The position numbers were made by a program, and so were the translations under genes. Below are positions 23,050 through 32,516 of a stretch of DNA of 38,211 bases, piece after piece. This DNA comes from Woeseiaceae bacterium (lineage in GTDB: Bacteria; Pseudomonadota; Gammaproteobacteria; Steroidobacterales; Woeseiaceae), in assembly GCA_028289545.1 (NCBI GenBank), contig JANQPG010000045.1, positions 1-38,211 of the forward strand, written 5' to 3'. The notes under the pieces were generated by a model, which saw only the letters and a program-made list of their open reading frames with translations, was not told the origin of the DNA and did not search any database. The stretch's first letter is position 1, and each line of letters starts with the position of its first letter.

Positions 23050-24551
23050 AGCAAAAACCCACGTTGAATTTCTTTCAGATCTGGAACATGTGTTTTGGGT
23101 TCCTCGGCATACAGATTGGCTTTTCGCTGCAGAACGCCAACGTCAGCCGGATTTTCCAAACCCTGGGTGCTGATACCGACAATCTTGCCGTCTACTGGGT
23201 GGCCGCTCCGCTGACCGGTCTCATCGTGCAGCCGATCATTGGTTACATGAGCGACCGCACGTGGAATCGTTTCGGCCGGCGGCGGCCGTATTTTACGGTG
23301 GGCGCCGTGCTCGCGACCCTGGCCCTGCTCGTCATGCCGAATTCGCCTGCGCTGTGGTTCGCCGTGGGCATGCTGTGGATACTGGATGCCAGCATCAACA
23401 TCTCGATGGAACCGTTTCGCGCGTTTGTGGGCGACATGCTGCCGGAGCGTCAGCGCACGGCCGCGTTTTCGATGCAGACGTTTTTTATCGGCATCGGCGC
23501 CGTGTTTGGGTCCGCGCTGCCGTGGATCGTTACCAACTGGTTCGGCGTCTCGAACGTGGCCGAAGCCGGGGGAATACCGGACTCGCTGAAAGTTGCGTTC
23601 TACGTCGGCGGTGGCGTATTCCTGTGCGCGGTTATGTGGACCGTTTTCAGGACCCGCGAGTACTCTCCGGAGGAACTCGCGGCGTTCGATGCCGCGAGAC
23701 CGGAGGCGCATGTCCACGTGGACTCCGAACCGCGGCCGGCGAGTCGCTACCGCAACGGCGGTATTCTGACGGCGCTCGTGGGCGCCGTGGGCTGGTATCT
23801 GATTTCGAGCCTCGGCCTCGACAAACAGCTCTACATCATGGCCGGTGCGTTCATTGCTTTTGGACTGCTGCAGCTTCTGGTCAGCTACCTGCAGAACGCC
23901 GGGCATACGAGCAACGGCGTGTACGAGGTAGTGCACGATCTTTTCCATATGCCGCGCGTCATGCGCCAGCTGGCCGTCGTGCAGTTCTTTTCCTGGTTTG
24001 CGCTGTTCTGCATGTGGGTCTACGGCGTGCCGGCCGTCACGAGCCACCACTATGGAACCAGCGATCCGACGTCGGTTGCGTACAACGACGGCGCAGACTG
24101 GCTGGGACTCTTGTTCGGCGCTTACAACGGCGTCGCGGCGCTGGCCGCAATTGCGATACCCTTCCTTGCGCACAGGCTGGGATGCCGCTGGTGCCATGCG
24201 CTGAACGTCAGCATTGGCGGCCTGTGCCTGTTGAGTTTCTATTTCATCGACGATCCGAAAATGCTGGTCGTGCCGATGATTGGTATCGGCATTGCCTGGG
24301 CATCGATACTGTCATTGCCTTATGCGCTGCTGTCGAGCAACCTGCCGTCAAACAAGATGGGCGTCTACATGGGTATCTTCAATTTCTTTATCGTCATTCC
24401 GCAGGTGACCGTGGCCGGCGTGCTGGGCCCCGTGCTCAAGGCGTTCTTCGATAGTGAGACAATTTTTGCGCTGGTCATCGGCGGCGTGCTGATGATTGTG
24501 TCCGGGCTTGCCACCCTGTTTGTGGACAAAGCCGCGGAGCCGGCGCTGTGA
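23046..24551 (+). CDS. MFS sugar transporter, probably glucose/maltose
   Basis: A 501-residue, roughly twelve-helix inner-membrane carrier of the major facilitator superfamily, of the sugar-cation symporter type found in maltodextrin loci. The N-terminus NFFQIWNMCFGFLGIQIGF, the loop GYMSDRTWNRFGRRRPY (motif A-like, with the DRxxxRxGRR pattern) and the following FMVG-like helix match maltose/sucrose carriers of this group. A long hydrophilic loop near residues 195-240 separates the two halves. It starts at ATG 23046, overlapping the GH97 stop by 4 bp, and ends one base into the next gene. It should carry glucose or maltose made by periplasmic GH31, GH97 and cyclomaltodextrinase into the cytoplasm, where Glk and MalQ act. 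Exact substrate is inferred from neighbours. Confidence 0.9.
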   Translation: MKQKPTLNFFQIWNMCFGFLGIQIGFSLQNANVSRIFQTLGADTDNLAVYWVAAPLTGLIVQPIIGYMSDRTWNRFGRRRPYFTVGAVLATLALLVMPNSPALWFAVGMLWILDASINISMEPFRAFVGDMLPERQRTAAFSMQTFFIGIGAVFGSALPWIVTNWFGVSNVAEAGGIPDSLKVAFYVGGGVFLCAVMWTVFRTREYSPEELAAFDAARPEAHVHVDSEPRPASRYRNGGILTALVGAVGWYLISSLGLDKQLYIMAGAFIAFGLLQLLVSYLQNAGHTSNGVYEVVHDLFHMPRVMRQLAVVQFFSWFALFCMWVYGVPAVTSHHYGTSDPTSVAYNDGADWLGLLFGAYNGVAALAAIAIPFLAHRLGCRWCHALNVSIGGLCLLSFYFIDDPKMLVVPMIGIGIAWASILSLPYALLSSNLPSNKMGVYMGIFNFFIVIPQVTVAGVLGPVLKAFFDSETIFALVIGGVLMIVSGLATLFVDKAAEPAL

Positions 24552-26257
24552 TGCGGCGATACGCGCTTACGGCGTGCCTGTTATTGCTGGCGGCGTGCTC
24601 GATTGCGCCGCCGGAACCGGGCCCGCCGGTTTCCATGCCGCCCGTCGAACGGAATTATTCGGGCACGGAGCTACCGTTCGCCAGCGAGGCCGTGTACTTC
24701 CTGCTGACGGACCGCTTTGTAGACGGCGATCTCGCCAACAACTACGAGGATCAGGGCGGCGCCGAGCGCGGCACGTTCGACCGGCCGATCCGGCTCGAGG
24801 GAAAGGCGCCCGCCAACATCGGCTACCTCGGCGGCGACTTCAAGGGGGTTGCTGACAACGCGGGCTACATTGCGGACATGGGCTTCACGTCAGTGTGGCT
24901 GACGCCCATCGTCGACAACCCCGACGAGGCGTTTACGGGCGGCATACGGCCCGGTGAAGGACTCTTCACCGATCGCGGCAAAACGGGTTACCACGGTTAC
25001 TGGGGCGTGAATTTTTTTGTCGAGGACGAGCACCTCGTGTCTCCGGGAATGTCGTTTGCCGATCTCACGCGCAGGCTGTCGGCGGAACACAATATGAAAC
25101 TCATCCTGGACGTCGTGTGCAACCACGGTTCGCCGGCCTATACGATGCCTGAGGACCAGCCCAAATACGGCGAGCTGTACGACCGGGACGGCCGTCTGAT
25201 TGCGGACCATCAGAACCTGCACCCGAGCGAACTCGACGCCGATAACCCGCTGCACACTTTCTACAGCAACGAGCCGGACCTGGCCGAGCTGTCGGATTTT
25301 GATCCGGATAACCCGGCGGTGCTCGATTACTTCGTCGACGCCTACACTCAGTGGCTGGATCAGGGCGCCGCGGCGTTTCGCATCGACACGATCAAGCACA
25401 TGCCGCACGACTACTGGCGTGCGTTCGCCAGGCGGATTCGCGAACACAGCCCGGACTACTTCCTGTTTGCCGAAGCGTTCTCCTATTCGGCGGAGGAAAT
25501 TGCCGAATACACCTGGCCGGAAAACGGCAGCATACGCGTGCTGGATTTTCCCGGACAGCAGGCGATGGGGGCAGTGTTTGGCCAGGATGCCTCATACCGG
25601 GAACTCGAGCGCGTCCTGCACCTCGACAGCGGCATCTACCAGAACGCCTACGAGCTTCTGACCTTTTACGACAACCACGACATGCCGCGTATTTCGGCTG
25701 ACGAAGACGGTTTTGTCGACGCGCACAACTGGTTGTTTACAAGCCGCGGCATTCCCGTCGTCTACTACGGATCCGAGATTGGCTTTCGCGCGGGAACGGA
25801 CCAGCACGGCGGCAACCGCGACTACTTTGGTCAGCACAACATCGACGGCGCGAAGCAGCATCGCATTCACCGCGAACTCAAGCGAATCGCCACGGTGCGC
25901 AAAGAGTCGGTGGCGCTGCAGCGGGGTCTGCAGGCGAACATCGAGTTCAGCGACGACACGGCGTCGTTCTACCGCGTCTACCAGGACAACGGTCTGCGCC
26001 AGACGGCGTTGGTCCTGCTCAACAAAGGCGACAGTGCACGCAACATGGCCGTGACCTACGGCCTCAGCAGCGGGGATTGGCGCGATGCTTTTTCCGGTGA
26101 GGCGATCAAGGTGCGCTCCGACGACCTTTCGCTCGTGCTCAGCGTCCCCGCACACGGCGTGCGCGTGCTGCTGCTGGATACAGCCGTCAACAATGTCTCG
26201 TTAATGCGGGAACTGGACCGGCTGCAGGCTGCGGCCGAGCGTCCGTTGTCGAACTGA
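24551..26257 (+). CDS. Alpha-amylase family GH13 lipoprotein
   Basis: A 568-residue GH13 protein with a lipoprotein signal (MRRYALTACLLLLAAC, lipobox LAAC, next residue Ser). The barrel starts with AVYFLLTDRFVDGD, and the metal and catalytic motifs are LILDVVCNHGS (region I), AAFRIDTIKH (nucleophile Asp279), FLFAEAFS (acid/base Glu308) and FYDNHDMPRI (Asp377). A short C-terminal beta domain follows. It resembles secreted alpha-amylases or CGTase-like enzymes acting on starch or larger dextrins, placed at the outer membrane. ATG 24551 overlaps the transporter stop (TGATG); the preceding GTG 24548 is also in frame. It is the last gene of the halogenase-GH97-MFS-GH13 operon and converges with the LacI-type regulator with 30 nt between stops. 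I see no clear terminator in that gap. Confidence 0.94.
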   Translation: MRRYALTACLLLLAACSIAPPEPGPPVSMPPVERNYSGTELPFASEAVYFLLTDRFVDGDLANNYEDQGGAERGTFDRPIRLEGKAPANIGYLGGDFKGVADNAGYIADMGFTSVWLTPIVDNPDEAFTGGIRPGEGLFTDRGKTGYHGYWGVNFFVEDEHLVSPGMSFADLTRRLSAEHNMKLILDVVCNHGSPAYTMPEDQPKYGELYDRDGRLIADHQNLHPSELDADNPLHTFYSNEPDLAELSDFDPDNPAVLDYFVDAYTQWLDQGAAAFRIDTIKHMPHDYWRAFARRIREHSPDYFLFAEAFSYSAEEIAEYTWPENGSIRVLDFPGQQAMGAVFGQDASYRELERVLHLDSGIYQNAYELLTFYDNHDMPRISADEDGFVDAHNWLFTSRGIPVVYYGSEIGFRAGTDQHGGNRDYFGQHNIDGAKQHRIHRELKRIATVRKESVALQRGLQANIEFSDDTASFYRVYQDNGLRQTALVLLNKGDSARNMAVTYGLSSGDWRDAFSGEAIKVRSDDLSLVLSVPAHGVRVLLLDTAVNNVSLMRELDRLQAAAERPLSN

Positions 26258-26287
26258 ACCCGCAGCCCGACCGGTGAGATTTCCGGA

Positions 26288-27331
26288 CTAGCGGGCCTGA
26301 CCGCCGCAGGATTGGCGCACGACGAGCTTTGGCGCCATCAGCGTGGATTCGACGGGCTCGTCTTCGATCAGGCCCACGATGCCGCCGACGAGCCCTTCAG
26401 CGGCCAGCCGGATATCCTGTCGCACCGTGGTCAGCGCGGGCGTCACATGTGCCGCTAGCGGCATGTCGTCGAAGCCCACGACGCTGACGTCTTCGGGCAC
26501 GCTGACACCCGCGTCCTGCAGCGCGCGCATGGCGCCGATGGCAATGACGTCGGTCACGGCGAACACGGCGTCGAAGTTGGCGCCGGATTCGATTAGCTGT
26601 TGTGCCGCCTGGTAGCCCAGGTCCTCGAGATTGTGAGCATCCACCTTGAGCGCCGGGTCCGGTGCTTTGCCGGCACTGGCCAGCGCCTCGACGTAACCTT
26701 GATGACGGGCGCTGAACTCCGGACTGCGCCGTGACGTCTGGCCAAGAAACGCAATGCGTTCGCGGCCAATATCGAGTAGATGGCGCGTTGCCTGAAAACC
26801 GCCGTTTTCGTTGTCGCAGCCAAAAGTATGGCCGCCGTGATTCTTGAGGATCGGCCCCCAGATAATGAAGCGTGTATTGGCTGCGGACAGCGCGGCGAGT
26901 TTTTCGCGGTAGCTCAAATAATCCCCGTAGCCGAGCAGAATCAGGCCGTCAGCGCGATGGCTGGCCTGGTATTCGATATGCCAGTCGTTGGTGAGCTGCT
27001 GCAGCGAAATCAGTACGTCGTAACCGCGCCGTGCCGCCGCCCTGGAAATGTAGCCGAGCATCGACAGGAAAAACGGATTGATCTGCGCATCCGCACCGCC
27101 CGTTTCGTCGAACAACAGGAGTGCAATGGTATTGCTCTGGTGGGTACGTAGCCCAGCCGCGTTGCGGTTGACGAAGTAGTTGAGTTCTTTGGCAATTTCG
27201 TGGATGCGCTCACGCGTTTCCTTGCGCACCAGCGGGCTGTTTCTGAGTGCGCGAGACACCGTCGCCTGCGAGACGCCGGCTATATCCGCAATGTCTCTCG
27301 ACGTCGGATTGGCCACCTTGAGTGTGGACAC
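26288..27331 (-). CDS. LacI-family transcriptional regulator of the alpha-glucan locus
   Basis: About 347 residues with an N-terminal helix-turn-helix (SRDIADIAGVSQATVSRALR, then hinge AGLRTHQSNTIALLLF) and a periplasmic-binding-protein-like sugar sensor domain (DGLILLGYGDYLSYREKL, AFLGQTSRRSPEFSARHQGY, VVGFDDMPLAAHVTPALTTV). The first start with a sensible ribosome binding site is GTG 27331 (MSTLKVANP, AAGGGG 8 nt upstream); GTG 27370 would add thirteen residues. It is the only LacI-type protein in the window, and the two divergent control regions of the glucan locus share a CG-centred palindrome of the form this family binds. I infer it reads those sites in response to a maltooligosaccharide or glucose. 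No copy of the operator appears near its own gene, so autoregulation is not apparent. Confidence 0.93.
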   Translation of the reverse strand: MSTLKVANPTSRDIADIAGVSQATVSRALRNSPLVRKETRERIHEIAKELNYFVNRNAAGLRTHQSNTIALLLFDETGGADAQINPFFLSMLGYISRAAARRGYDVLISLQQLTNDWHIEYQASHRADGLILLGYGDYLSYREKLAALSAANTRFIIWGPILKNHGGHTFGCDNENGGFQATRHLLDIGRERIAFLGQTSRRSPEFSARHQGYVEALASAGKAPDPALKVDAHNLEDLGYQAAQQLIESGANFDAVFAVTDVIAIGAMRALQDAGVSVPEDVSVVGFDDMPLAAHVTPALTTVRQDIRLAAEGLVGGIVGLIEDEPVESTLMAPKLVVRQSCGGQAR

Positions 27332-27474
27332 GCGTGAAACCCCTTGCCCCCAGTCCTCCTTTGATACCACAAAGTTACCGCGGCAATAAAATCTGCGGCC
27401 CGTGGATTCGTAAGCATTTGTATCTGCGAGCGAATATTGAGCGCTGCCCGGGGCGCCGCGCGACTACTGGCGCA

Positions 27475-28305
27475 CTACTGGAGCAGAGACGACAAAGCCT
27501 GTTTGCTGCGCCTCAGGTGATGCTCGGCAGCGGTTCCGAGCTCGAGCGCGAGCGCCACGTGCACGGCGTCAAGGAGGGCAAGTTGCGCAAGCCTAGAGCT
27601 CATCGGCGTGTAAACGCTTGTGTCCTCGACAACCTGCAGAGGCAGCAGCACGCTCGCCAGGCGAGCCAGCGGAGATTGGGGATCGGTCAACGCAATCACG
27701 GCGGCGCCGCCGTTACGCGCCAGCTCGGCGGCATCGCAGAGCTCCTGCCACCCACCGTTGTGCGAAGTCAGTACCAGTACGTCTCCCGCCGCGGCGACCG
27801 CGGCGAACTGCAGGATGCCCGGTGAATCGGCAAGCGCCGAACACGGTATCCCGAGGCGGAAGAACTTGTGGCGCGCGTCCCGCGCAACATTTCCCGACGC
27901 GCCGAGCCCCGCGAACACAATCTGCCGCGCGTTGGCCAGCACGTCCACGGCGGCGGCAATGGGCATGGCGGACAGGTCCGCACGCAGATTCAAGAGCGCC
28001 TGTATGGAGGCGTCCAGCACTTTGGTGACGGCATCCGGCGCCGCGTCGTCAGCATGCACATCGGAGTGCACATAGCTGACCGGTCGGCTCAGCGCCTCGG
28101 TCAGGCGCAGCGTCAACTCGCGAAAGCCGGCGAGGCCAACCCGCTTGCAAAAACGCACAACCGAAGGCTCGCTGACGCCGCTCGCGGTTGCTACTTCGCG
28201 GAGCGTGGCGTCGGCGGCTTGCCGCGGATGCCTCAAGACCCACTCGCCAACCCGTCTTTCGGTGCGGCTGAGCTGCTCGAGCTGCTGTTCGATACGCACC
28301 AACAT
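27475..28305 (-). CDS. hexR: HexR-type regulator (RpiR family: HTH plus SIS)
   Basis: A 276-residue RpiR-family protein. The N-terminal helix-turn-helix includes ERRVGEWVLRHPRQAADATL and TASGVSEPSVVRFCKRVGL; the C-terminal SIS domain (residues about 120-250) has VFAGLGASGNVARDARHKFF and VLVLTSHNGGWQELCDAAEL, which bind phosphosugars. In Gammaproteobacteria and Betaproteobacteria HexR controls central carbon genes and is released by KDPG, the Entner-Doudoroff intermediate. The gene diverges from zwf-pgl-edd-glk across 96 bp that hold two HexR-like boxes, one overlapping its own start codon, so it probably regulates both zwf and itself. The 104-nt stretch between its stop and the LacI-type gene shows no gene. 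Confidence 0.93.
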   Translation of the reverse strand: MLVRIEQQLEQLSRTERRVGEWVLRHPRQAADATLREVATASGVSEPSVVRFCKRVGLAGFRELTLRLTEALSRPVSYVHSDVHADDAAPDAVTKVLDASIQALLNLRADLSAMPIAAAVDVLANARQIVFAGLGASGNVARDARHKFFRLGIPCSALADSPGILQFAAVAAAGDVLVLTSHNGGWQELCDAAELARNGGAAVIALTDPQSPLARLASVLLPLQVVEDTSVYTPMSSRLAQLALLDAVHVALALELGTAAEHHLRRSKQALSSLLQ

Positions 28306-28319
28306 GTAGCAAAACTACA
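28305..28319. promoter_or_regulatory. HexR-like operator 1, at the hexR start codon
   Basis: TGTAGCAAAACTACA is a 15-bp inverted repeat (TGTAG/CTACA arms, 5-bp centre). It matches the general HexR box pattern as I recall it, with TGTA and TACA ends around an A-rich centre. Its first base pair is the first base of the hexR ATG, so binding would block hexR transcription or translation start. Confidence 0.7.
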
Positions 28320-28347
28320 AAAACGAACAAGCAAAATCCAGATAATT

Positions 28348-28375
28348 TTGGGATCTCTATCAAAAAAAGTAGTAA
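28348..28375 (+). promoter_or_regulatory. Candidate zwf promoter
   Basis: TTGGGA (28348-28353) and TAGTAA (28370-28375), 16 bp apart, form a moderate sigma70 pair in an AT-rich stretch of this otherwise GC-rich window. The second HexR-like box covers the -10 element, which would make repression direct. Transcription would start near 28382, some 20 nt before the zwf ATG. Confidence 0.5.
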
Positions 28376-28382
28376 ACTTTCA
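28368..28382. promoter_or_regulatory. HexR-like operator 2, over the zwf -10 region
   Basis: AGTAGTAAACTTTCA agrees with a TGTAATAAAATTACA-type HexR consensus at 11 of 15 positions and contains the inverted repeat AAAGT/ACTTT in its surroundings. It is weaker than operator 1, but its place over the proposed zwf -10 box supports it. Centres of the two boxes are 63 bp apart, six helical turns, so looping or joint binding is possible. Confidence 0.5.
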
Positions 28383-28401
28383 GCGCACCAGGGGAGAGAT
28401 G

Positions 28402-29874
28402 ATGGCAAAACTCATACCAGTCGACTGTTTCGATCTGGTTATCTTCGGCGGCACCGGCGACCTTGCGATGCGTAAGCTCCTGCCGGCGCTGTATCACCGT
28501 GAAGGTGATGGGCAGATCACGGGCGACAGCCGGATCATTGCGGCAAGCCGCGGCCAACTCGAGCGAGATGCCTATCTGGACAGGGTCCGCGTTGCGCTCG
28601 AGAAGAATCTCGCCAGCGGCGAGTTTGAGGAGGCGCAGTGGGAGACGTTTGCGGCCCGCATTCACTATGTTCAGGCTGACGCCAGCGCTCATGACGAGTG
28701 GCAGGCGCTCGTCGACCTGCTCGCAGGGCACGAAGACCGTATTCGCGTGGCCTACCTCGCTACCGCGCCCAGCCTGTTCGGCGCCTTTGCGAGCGGCCTG
28801 CGACACAACGGGTTGATCACCAAGCAAAGCCGGATTGTGCTCGAGAAGCCGCTCGGCCGCGACCACGACTCCGCATCCGAGATCAACAACGTTATCGGCA
28901 GCTGTTTTCCAGAGAACCAGATTTACCGGATCGACCACTATCTCGGTAAGGAAACGGTGCAGAACCTGCTGGCGCTGCGTTTTGGCAACTCGTTGTTCGA
29001 GCCGCTGTGGCGTCGTGGCGCGATCGACCACGTACAGATCACCGTTGCGGAGCATCTTGGGGTCGGCGGGCGCGTGGAGTTTTACGACCGGATCGGCACG
29101 CTGCGCGACATGGTGCAGAACCACATGCTGCAGCTGTTGTGCCTGGTCGCGATGGAGGCTCCGAGCAGTCTGCATCACGACGCGGTTCGCGATGAAAAAA
29201 TGAAAGTGTTGCGTGCGCTCAAGACCATCGGTGCGGACGAGGTGCGCAGCAATACGGTGCGAGCGCAGTACACGAGCGGGGCCATCGACGGTGAAACCGT
29301 CCCGGGCTACATCGACGAACTCGGCGGCGCGGAGAGCAGCACGGAAACCTTCGTTGCACTAAAGGTCGAGATCGAAAACTGGCGCTGGTCGGGCGTGCCT
29401 TTTTACCTCCGCAGCGGCAAGCGTCTGCCCGCCAAACACTCTGAGATTGTCGTGCAGTTCCAGGAAGTGCCGCATTCGATATTTCCGGAGCAAGAGTACA
29501 ACGTGCGCGCCAACCAGCTGACGATTCGCCTGCAGCCCGACGAGGGCGTGAAGCTGTCCGTCATGGCCAAGGAGCCGGGACCGGGCGGCTTCGATCTGCG
29601 GCCCGTGTCGCTCGACCTGAGTTTTGAGGAGACCTTCGGCATACGGTATCCCGATGCCTACGAGCGTCTGCTGATGGAGGTGCTGCGTGGCAATCCAGCG
29701 TTGTTCATGCGCCGCGACGAAGTAGAGGCGGCCTGGCGCTGGATCGACGACATTGTGGCGGGCTGGGAAAGCACTCGTCAGAAGGTGGAAACATACGTCT
29801 CGGGATCGTGGGGGCCGTCGGCATCGTCGTTGCTTCTCGATCGCGACGGCCGAACCTGGCAACCGGAGGGATAA
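28402..29874 (+). CDS. zwf: Glucose-6-phosphate 1-dehydrogenase
   Basis: A 490-residue enzyme, the normal family length, which oxidises glucose-6-phosphate to 6-phosphogluconolactone with NADP/NAD. It shows the coenzyme loop VIFGGTGDLAMRKLLPALY at residues 12-30, RIVLEKPLGRD, the active-site motif YRIDHYLGKETVQNLLALRF, and RSGKRLP in the C-terminal domain. ATG 28399 and ATG 28402 are adjacent; I prefer 28402 because GGGGAG lies 5 nt upstream. The frame is open far upstream through the hexR gene, but the promoter and operators there exclude an earlier start. It heads the zwf-pgl-edd cluster, with 3 nt between its stop and pgl. Confidence 0.97.
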   Translation: MAKLIPVDCFDLVIFGGTGDLAMRKLLPALYHREGDGQITGDSRIIAASRGQLERDAYLDRVRVALEKNLASGEFEEAQWETFAARIHYVQADASAHDEWQALVDLLAGHEDRIRVAYLATAPSLFGAFASGLRHNGLITKQSRIVLEKPLGRDHDSASEINNVIGSCFPENQIYRIDHYLGKETVQNLLALRFGNSLFEPLWRRGAIDHVQITVAEHLGVGGRVEFYDRIGTLRDMVQNHMLQLLCLVAMEAPSSLHHDAVRDEKMKVLRALKTIGADEVRSNTVRAQYTSGAIDGETVPGYIDELGGAESSTETFVALKVEIENWRWSGVPFYLRSGKRLPAKHSEIVVQFQEVPHSIFPEQEYNVRANQLTIRLQPDEGVKLSVMAKEPGPGGFDLRPVSLDLSFEETFGIRYPDAYERLLMEVLRGNPALFMRRDEVEAAWRWIDDIVAGWESTRQKVETYVSGSWGPSASSLLLDRDGRTWQPEG

Positions 29875-29877
29875 TCG

Positions 29878-30564
29878 ATGCCGGAACAGACTTTTGAGAG
29901 CCGCGCGGCTGCGTCGTCGGCGGCGGCTGAGACTATCCGCGGACTCATCGAGCGCCGTCAGGACGGCAACGGCAGGGCATCGCTTGTCGTCAGCGGCGGC
30001 ACGACGCCGGGTCAGTGCTTTGACGAGTTGGCGGACTTCGATATTGCGTGGCGCGACGTCGACGTGGTGCTTAGCGACGAACGCTGGGTGCCGCCGTCGA
30101 GCCCGGACAGCAACGAACAAATGGTTCGCTCGAGGCTGCTGCGCTCTCACGCCGCGGAGGCGACGCTCTTGTCTGTTTACAGCGAGAACGACACCGTGGC
30201 GGAGCGCGTCGAGGAATTGAACGTCGAGCTTCGCAGCCTGCCGTTCCCGTTTGCCTGCGCGCTGCTCGGCATGGGTGAAGACGGCCATTTTGCGTCGTTG
30301 TTTCCGGATGCGGCCAATCTCGAGGAAGGCCTCGACATCGACAGCCAGTCGCTGTTTCTCGCCGTGGACACGCAGGCCAGCCCGTATCCGCGGATCAGTC
30401 TGACGCTATCGGCGCTGTCGCGTAGCGACGAAGTGGTGTTGCTCGTGTTTGGCGAAGCGAAGCGGGCCGTGCTGGAGCGGGCCTGGCAGGCCGACTGCGA
30501 CCTGCCGATCGCCAGCCTGCTGCGACAAAAGCGGGCGCCGGTCAACATTTACTGGGCACCTTAG
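29878..30564 (+). CDS. pgl: 6-phosphogluconolactonase (DevB/SOL type)
   Basis: A 228-residue protein that hydrolyses 6-phosphogluconolactone to 6-phosphogluconate, the second Entner-Doudoroff and pentose phosphate step. Family motifs are [17 protein letters not shown] (phosphate-binding loop), [23 protein letters not shown] and [16 protein letters not shown]. The ATG lies 3 nt after the zwf stop, with a GGAGGG ribosome binding site inside the zwf end. This placement between zwf and edd leaves little doubt about function. A 31-nt gap leads to edd. Confidence 0.96.
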   Translation: MPEQTFESRAAASSAAAETIRGLIERRQDGNGRASLVVSGGTTPGQCFDELADFDIAWRDVDVVLSDERWVPPSSPDSNEQMVRSRLLRSHAAEATLLSVYSENDTVAERVEELNVELRSLPFPFACALLGMGEDGHFASLFPDAANLEEGLDIDSQSLFLAVDTQASPYPRISLTLSALSRSDEVVLLVFGEAKRAVLERAWQADCDLPIASLLRQKRAPVNIYWAP

Positions 30565-30595
30565 AGTCCGCTTGCAACGAACACGGAGTCACAAC

Positions 30596-32404
30596 ATGCA
30601 TTCTGCGATTGAGCGGGTCACGGCGCGCATTCAGAAAAACAGCGGGCCGACGCGCAAAGCCTACCTTGAACGGGTTGCCCGCGCGGCCGACGACGGGCCG
30701 GCGCGCAGTACGCTGTCGTGTTCGAACCTGGCCCACGGTATGGCGGCGGCGCGACGTACGGAAAAGCAGGTGCTGTCCGGGCACACCGTACCAAATCTCG
30801 CGATCGTGTCCGCCTACAACGACATGCTGAGCGCGCATCAGCCGTTCGAAACTTACCCCCAGCAGATTCGCGACGCCGCGCGTGAGCAGGGCGCCGTGGC
30901 GCAGTTTGCGGGTGGTGTGCCGGCTATGTGCGACGGCGTCACACAAGGTCAGGACGGCATGGACCTGTCGCTCTTCAGTCGGGACGTCATTGCGCTGTCG
31001 ACCGCCGTTGCGCTGTCCCACAACATGTTCGACGCCGTGGCTTGTCTCGGCATCTGCGACAAGATTGTGCCCGGGCTCATGATCGGCGCGCTGGCGTTCG
31101 GGCACCTGCCGGCCATTTTCATTCCAGCGGGCCCGATGGTCACCGGTTCTTCCAACAAGGAAAAGGCAACCGTGCGGGAGCAGTACGCGGCCGGTCAGGT
31201 GGGGCGCGAAGAGCTGCTGGCGAGTGAGTCGGCCTGCTACCATGCGCCGGGCACCTGCACGTTCTACGGTACGGCCAACAGCAACCAGATGCTCATGGAG
31301 TTTATGGGCATGCAGCTGCCCGGCGGCTCCTTCGTCAACCCCGGCGCGTCGCTGCGCCCGCATCTGACACGCGCGGCCGTACACAAGGTGCTCGAACTGA
31401 CCAATCTGGGCAAATCCTATACGCCGATTGCACACGTTATCGACGAGAAGGCGATAGTTAACGCCATCGTCGGTTTGCTGGCCACCGGCGGTTCGACGAA
31501 CCACACGCTGCATCTCGTTGCGATTGCACAGGCTGCGGGCATTCGGATCGACTGGAGCGATTTTGCCGAGCTGTCCAACGCCGTGCCGCTACTCGCGCGC
31601 GTTTATCCGAACGGGTCCGCCGACGTGAATCATTTTCATGCGGCCGGCGGTCTCGGCCTGGTGATGCGCGAGCTGCTGTCAGCCGGGCTTCTGCACGACG
31701 ACGTCAACACGATACTGGGCCACGGGCTCGACAAATTCTGCAGCGAACCCGTGCTCCGCGACGGCGCGCTGGCGTGGCAGGACGCACAGGCAACCAGCCT
31801 CGATACCGATATCATCCGCGGCGTTGCCGACGCTTTCGACAGCGAGGGCGGCATTCGCCTCGTGGAGGGTTCGCTGGGCCGTGCCATCGTCAAGGTGTCC
31901 GCCGTGGATGCTGATCACCGCGCCATCTCCGCGCCGGCCCGCGTGTTCGATTCGCAGGCGGCGTTTACCGAGGCGTTCAACGCGGGTGAACTCGAAACCG
32001 ATTTTGTGGCCGTGCTGCCGAATCAGGGGCCGCGCGCAAACGGCATGCCCGAGCTGCACAAGTTGACGCCCTATCTCGGCGTCCTGCAGAACCGCGGTTT
32101 CCGCGTGGCGCTGTTGACCGACGGCCGCATGTCGGGCGCATCGGGCAAGGTGCTGGCCGCGATCCAGCTGACCCCTGAGTCGTATTGCGGCGGGCTGCTC
32201 GGGAAAATTCGCGACGGTGACCAGATCACGATCGACAGCAATCAGGGTGTCCTCGACATAGCCGACGCCGAATCGGTTGCGAGCCGCGGTGCGGTTACCG
32301 CCGACCTCAGCGACAGCCATTCCGGCATGGGTCGCGAATTGTTTTCGGTGTTCAGAACGCAAACCGGAGAAGCCGAAGCCGGCGCGTCGATTTTTGGTCC
32401 TTGA
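30596..32404 (+). CDS. edd: Phosphogluconate dehydratase
   Basis: A 602-residue iron-sulphur dehydratase of the IlvD/Edd family that turns 6-phosphogluconate into KDPG, the defining Entner-Doudoroff reaction. Motifs include [11 protein letters not shown] at the start, [30 protein letters not shown] and [15 protein letters not shown] (candidate 4Fe-4S cysteines), [13 protein letters not shown] and [17 protein letters not shown] 30596 has GGAG about 8 nt upstream; the open frame extends further back but overlaps pgl. The partner aldolase gene eda is not found in this window, although it usually follows edd or lies nearby, so it must be elsewhere. The 112-nt gap to glk may hold a separate promoter. 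Confidence 0.96.
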   Translation: MHSAIERVTARIQKNSGPTRKAYLERVARAADDGPARSTLSCSNLAHGMAAARRTEKQVLSGHTVPNLAIVSAYNDMLSAHQPFETYPQQIRDAAREQGAVAQFAGGVPAMCDGVTQGQDGMDLSLFSRDVIALSTAVALSHNMFDAVACLGICDKIVPGLMIGALAFGHLPAIFIPAGPMVTGSSNKEKATVREQYAAGQVGREELLASESACYHAPGTCTFYGTANSNQMLMEFMGMQLPGGSFVNPGASLRPHLTRAAVHKVLELTNLGKSYTPIAHVIDEKAIVNAIVGLLATGGSTNHTLHLVAIAQAAGIRIDWSDFAELSNAVPLLARVYPNGSADVNHFHAAGGLGLVMRELLSAGLLHDDVNTILGHGLDKFCSEPVLRDGALAWQDAQATSLDTDIIRGVADAFDSEGGIRLVEGSLGRAIVKVSAVDADHRAISAPARVFDSQAAFTEAFNAGELETDFVAVLPNQGPRANGMPELHKLTPYLGVLQNRGFRVALLTDGRMSGASGKVLAAIQLTPESYCGGLLGKIRDGDQITIDSNQGVLDIADAESVASRGAVTADLSDSHSGMGRELFSVFRTQTGEAEAGASIFGP

Positions 32405-32516
32405 GCTTCCCGTTCCCGGCTTCGGTTCTCGGGCGACGGGAGCGGCGAAACCGCGCGCTCGGGCTATACTCCGCGGCTGGAGCCCCACGACGGGACGCTA
32501 GCAAGAGTACTCGTGT

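Noticed and set aside
22878..24197. Minus-strand open frame (439 codons) opposite GH97 and the MFS carrier
   Set aside because: Low-complexity His/Arg/Ala-rich shadow of two certain genes.
27868..28401. Extension of zwf upstream by 178 codons
   Set aside because: It would overlap hexR on the opposite strand and cross the promoter and HexR-like boxes; Zwf homology and a ribosome binding site fix the start at 28402.
32407..32441. GC-rich two-stage inverted repeat between edd and glk
   Set aside because: Imperfect pairing and no U-tract; it could be chance in GC-rich DNA.
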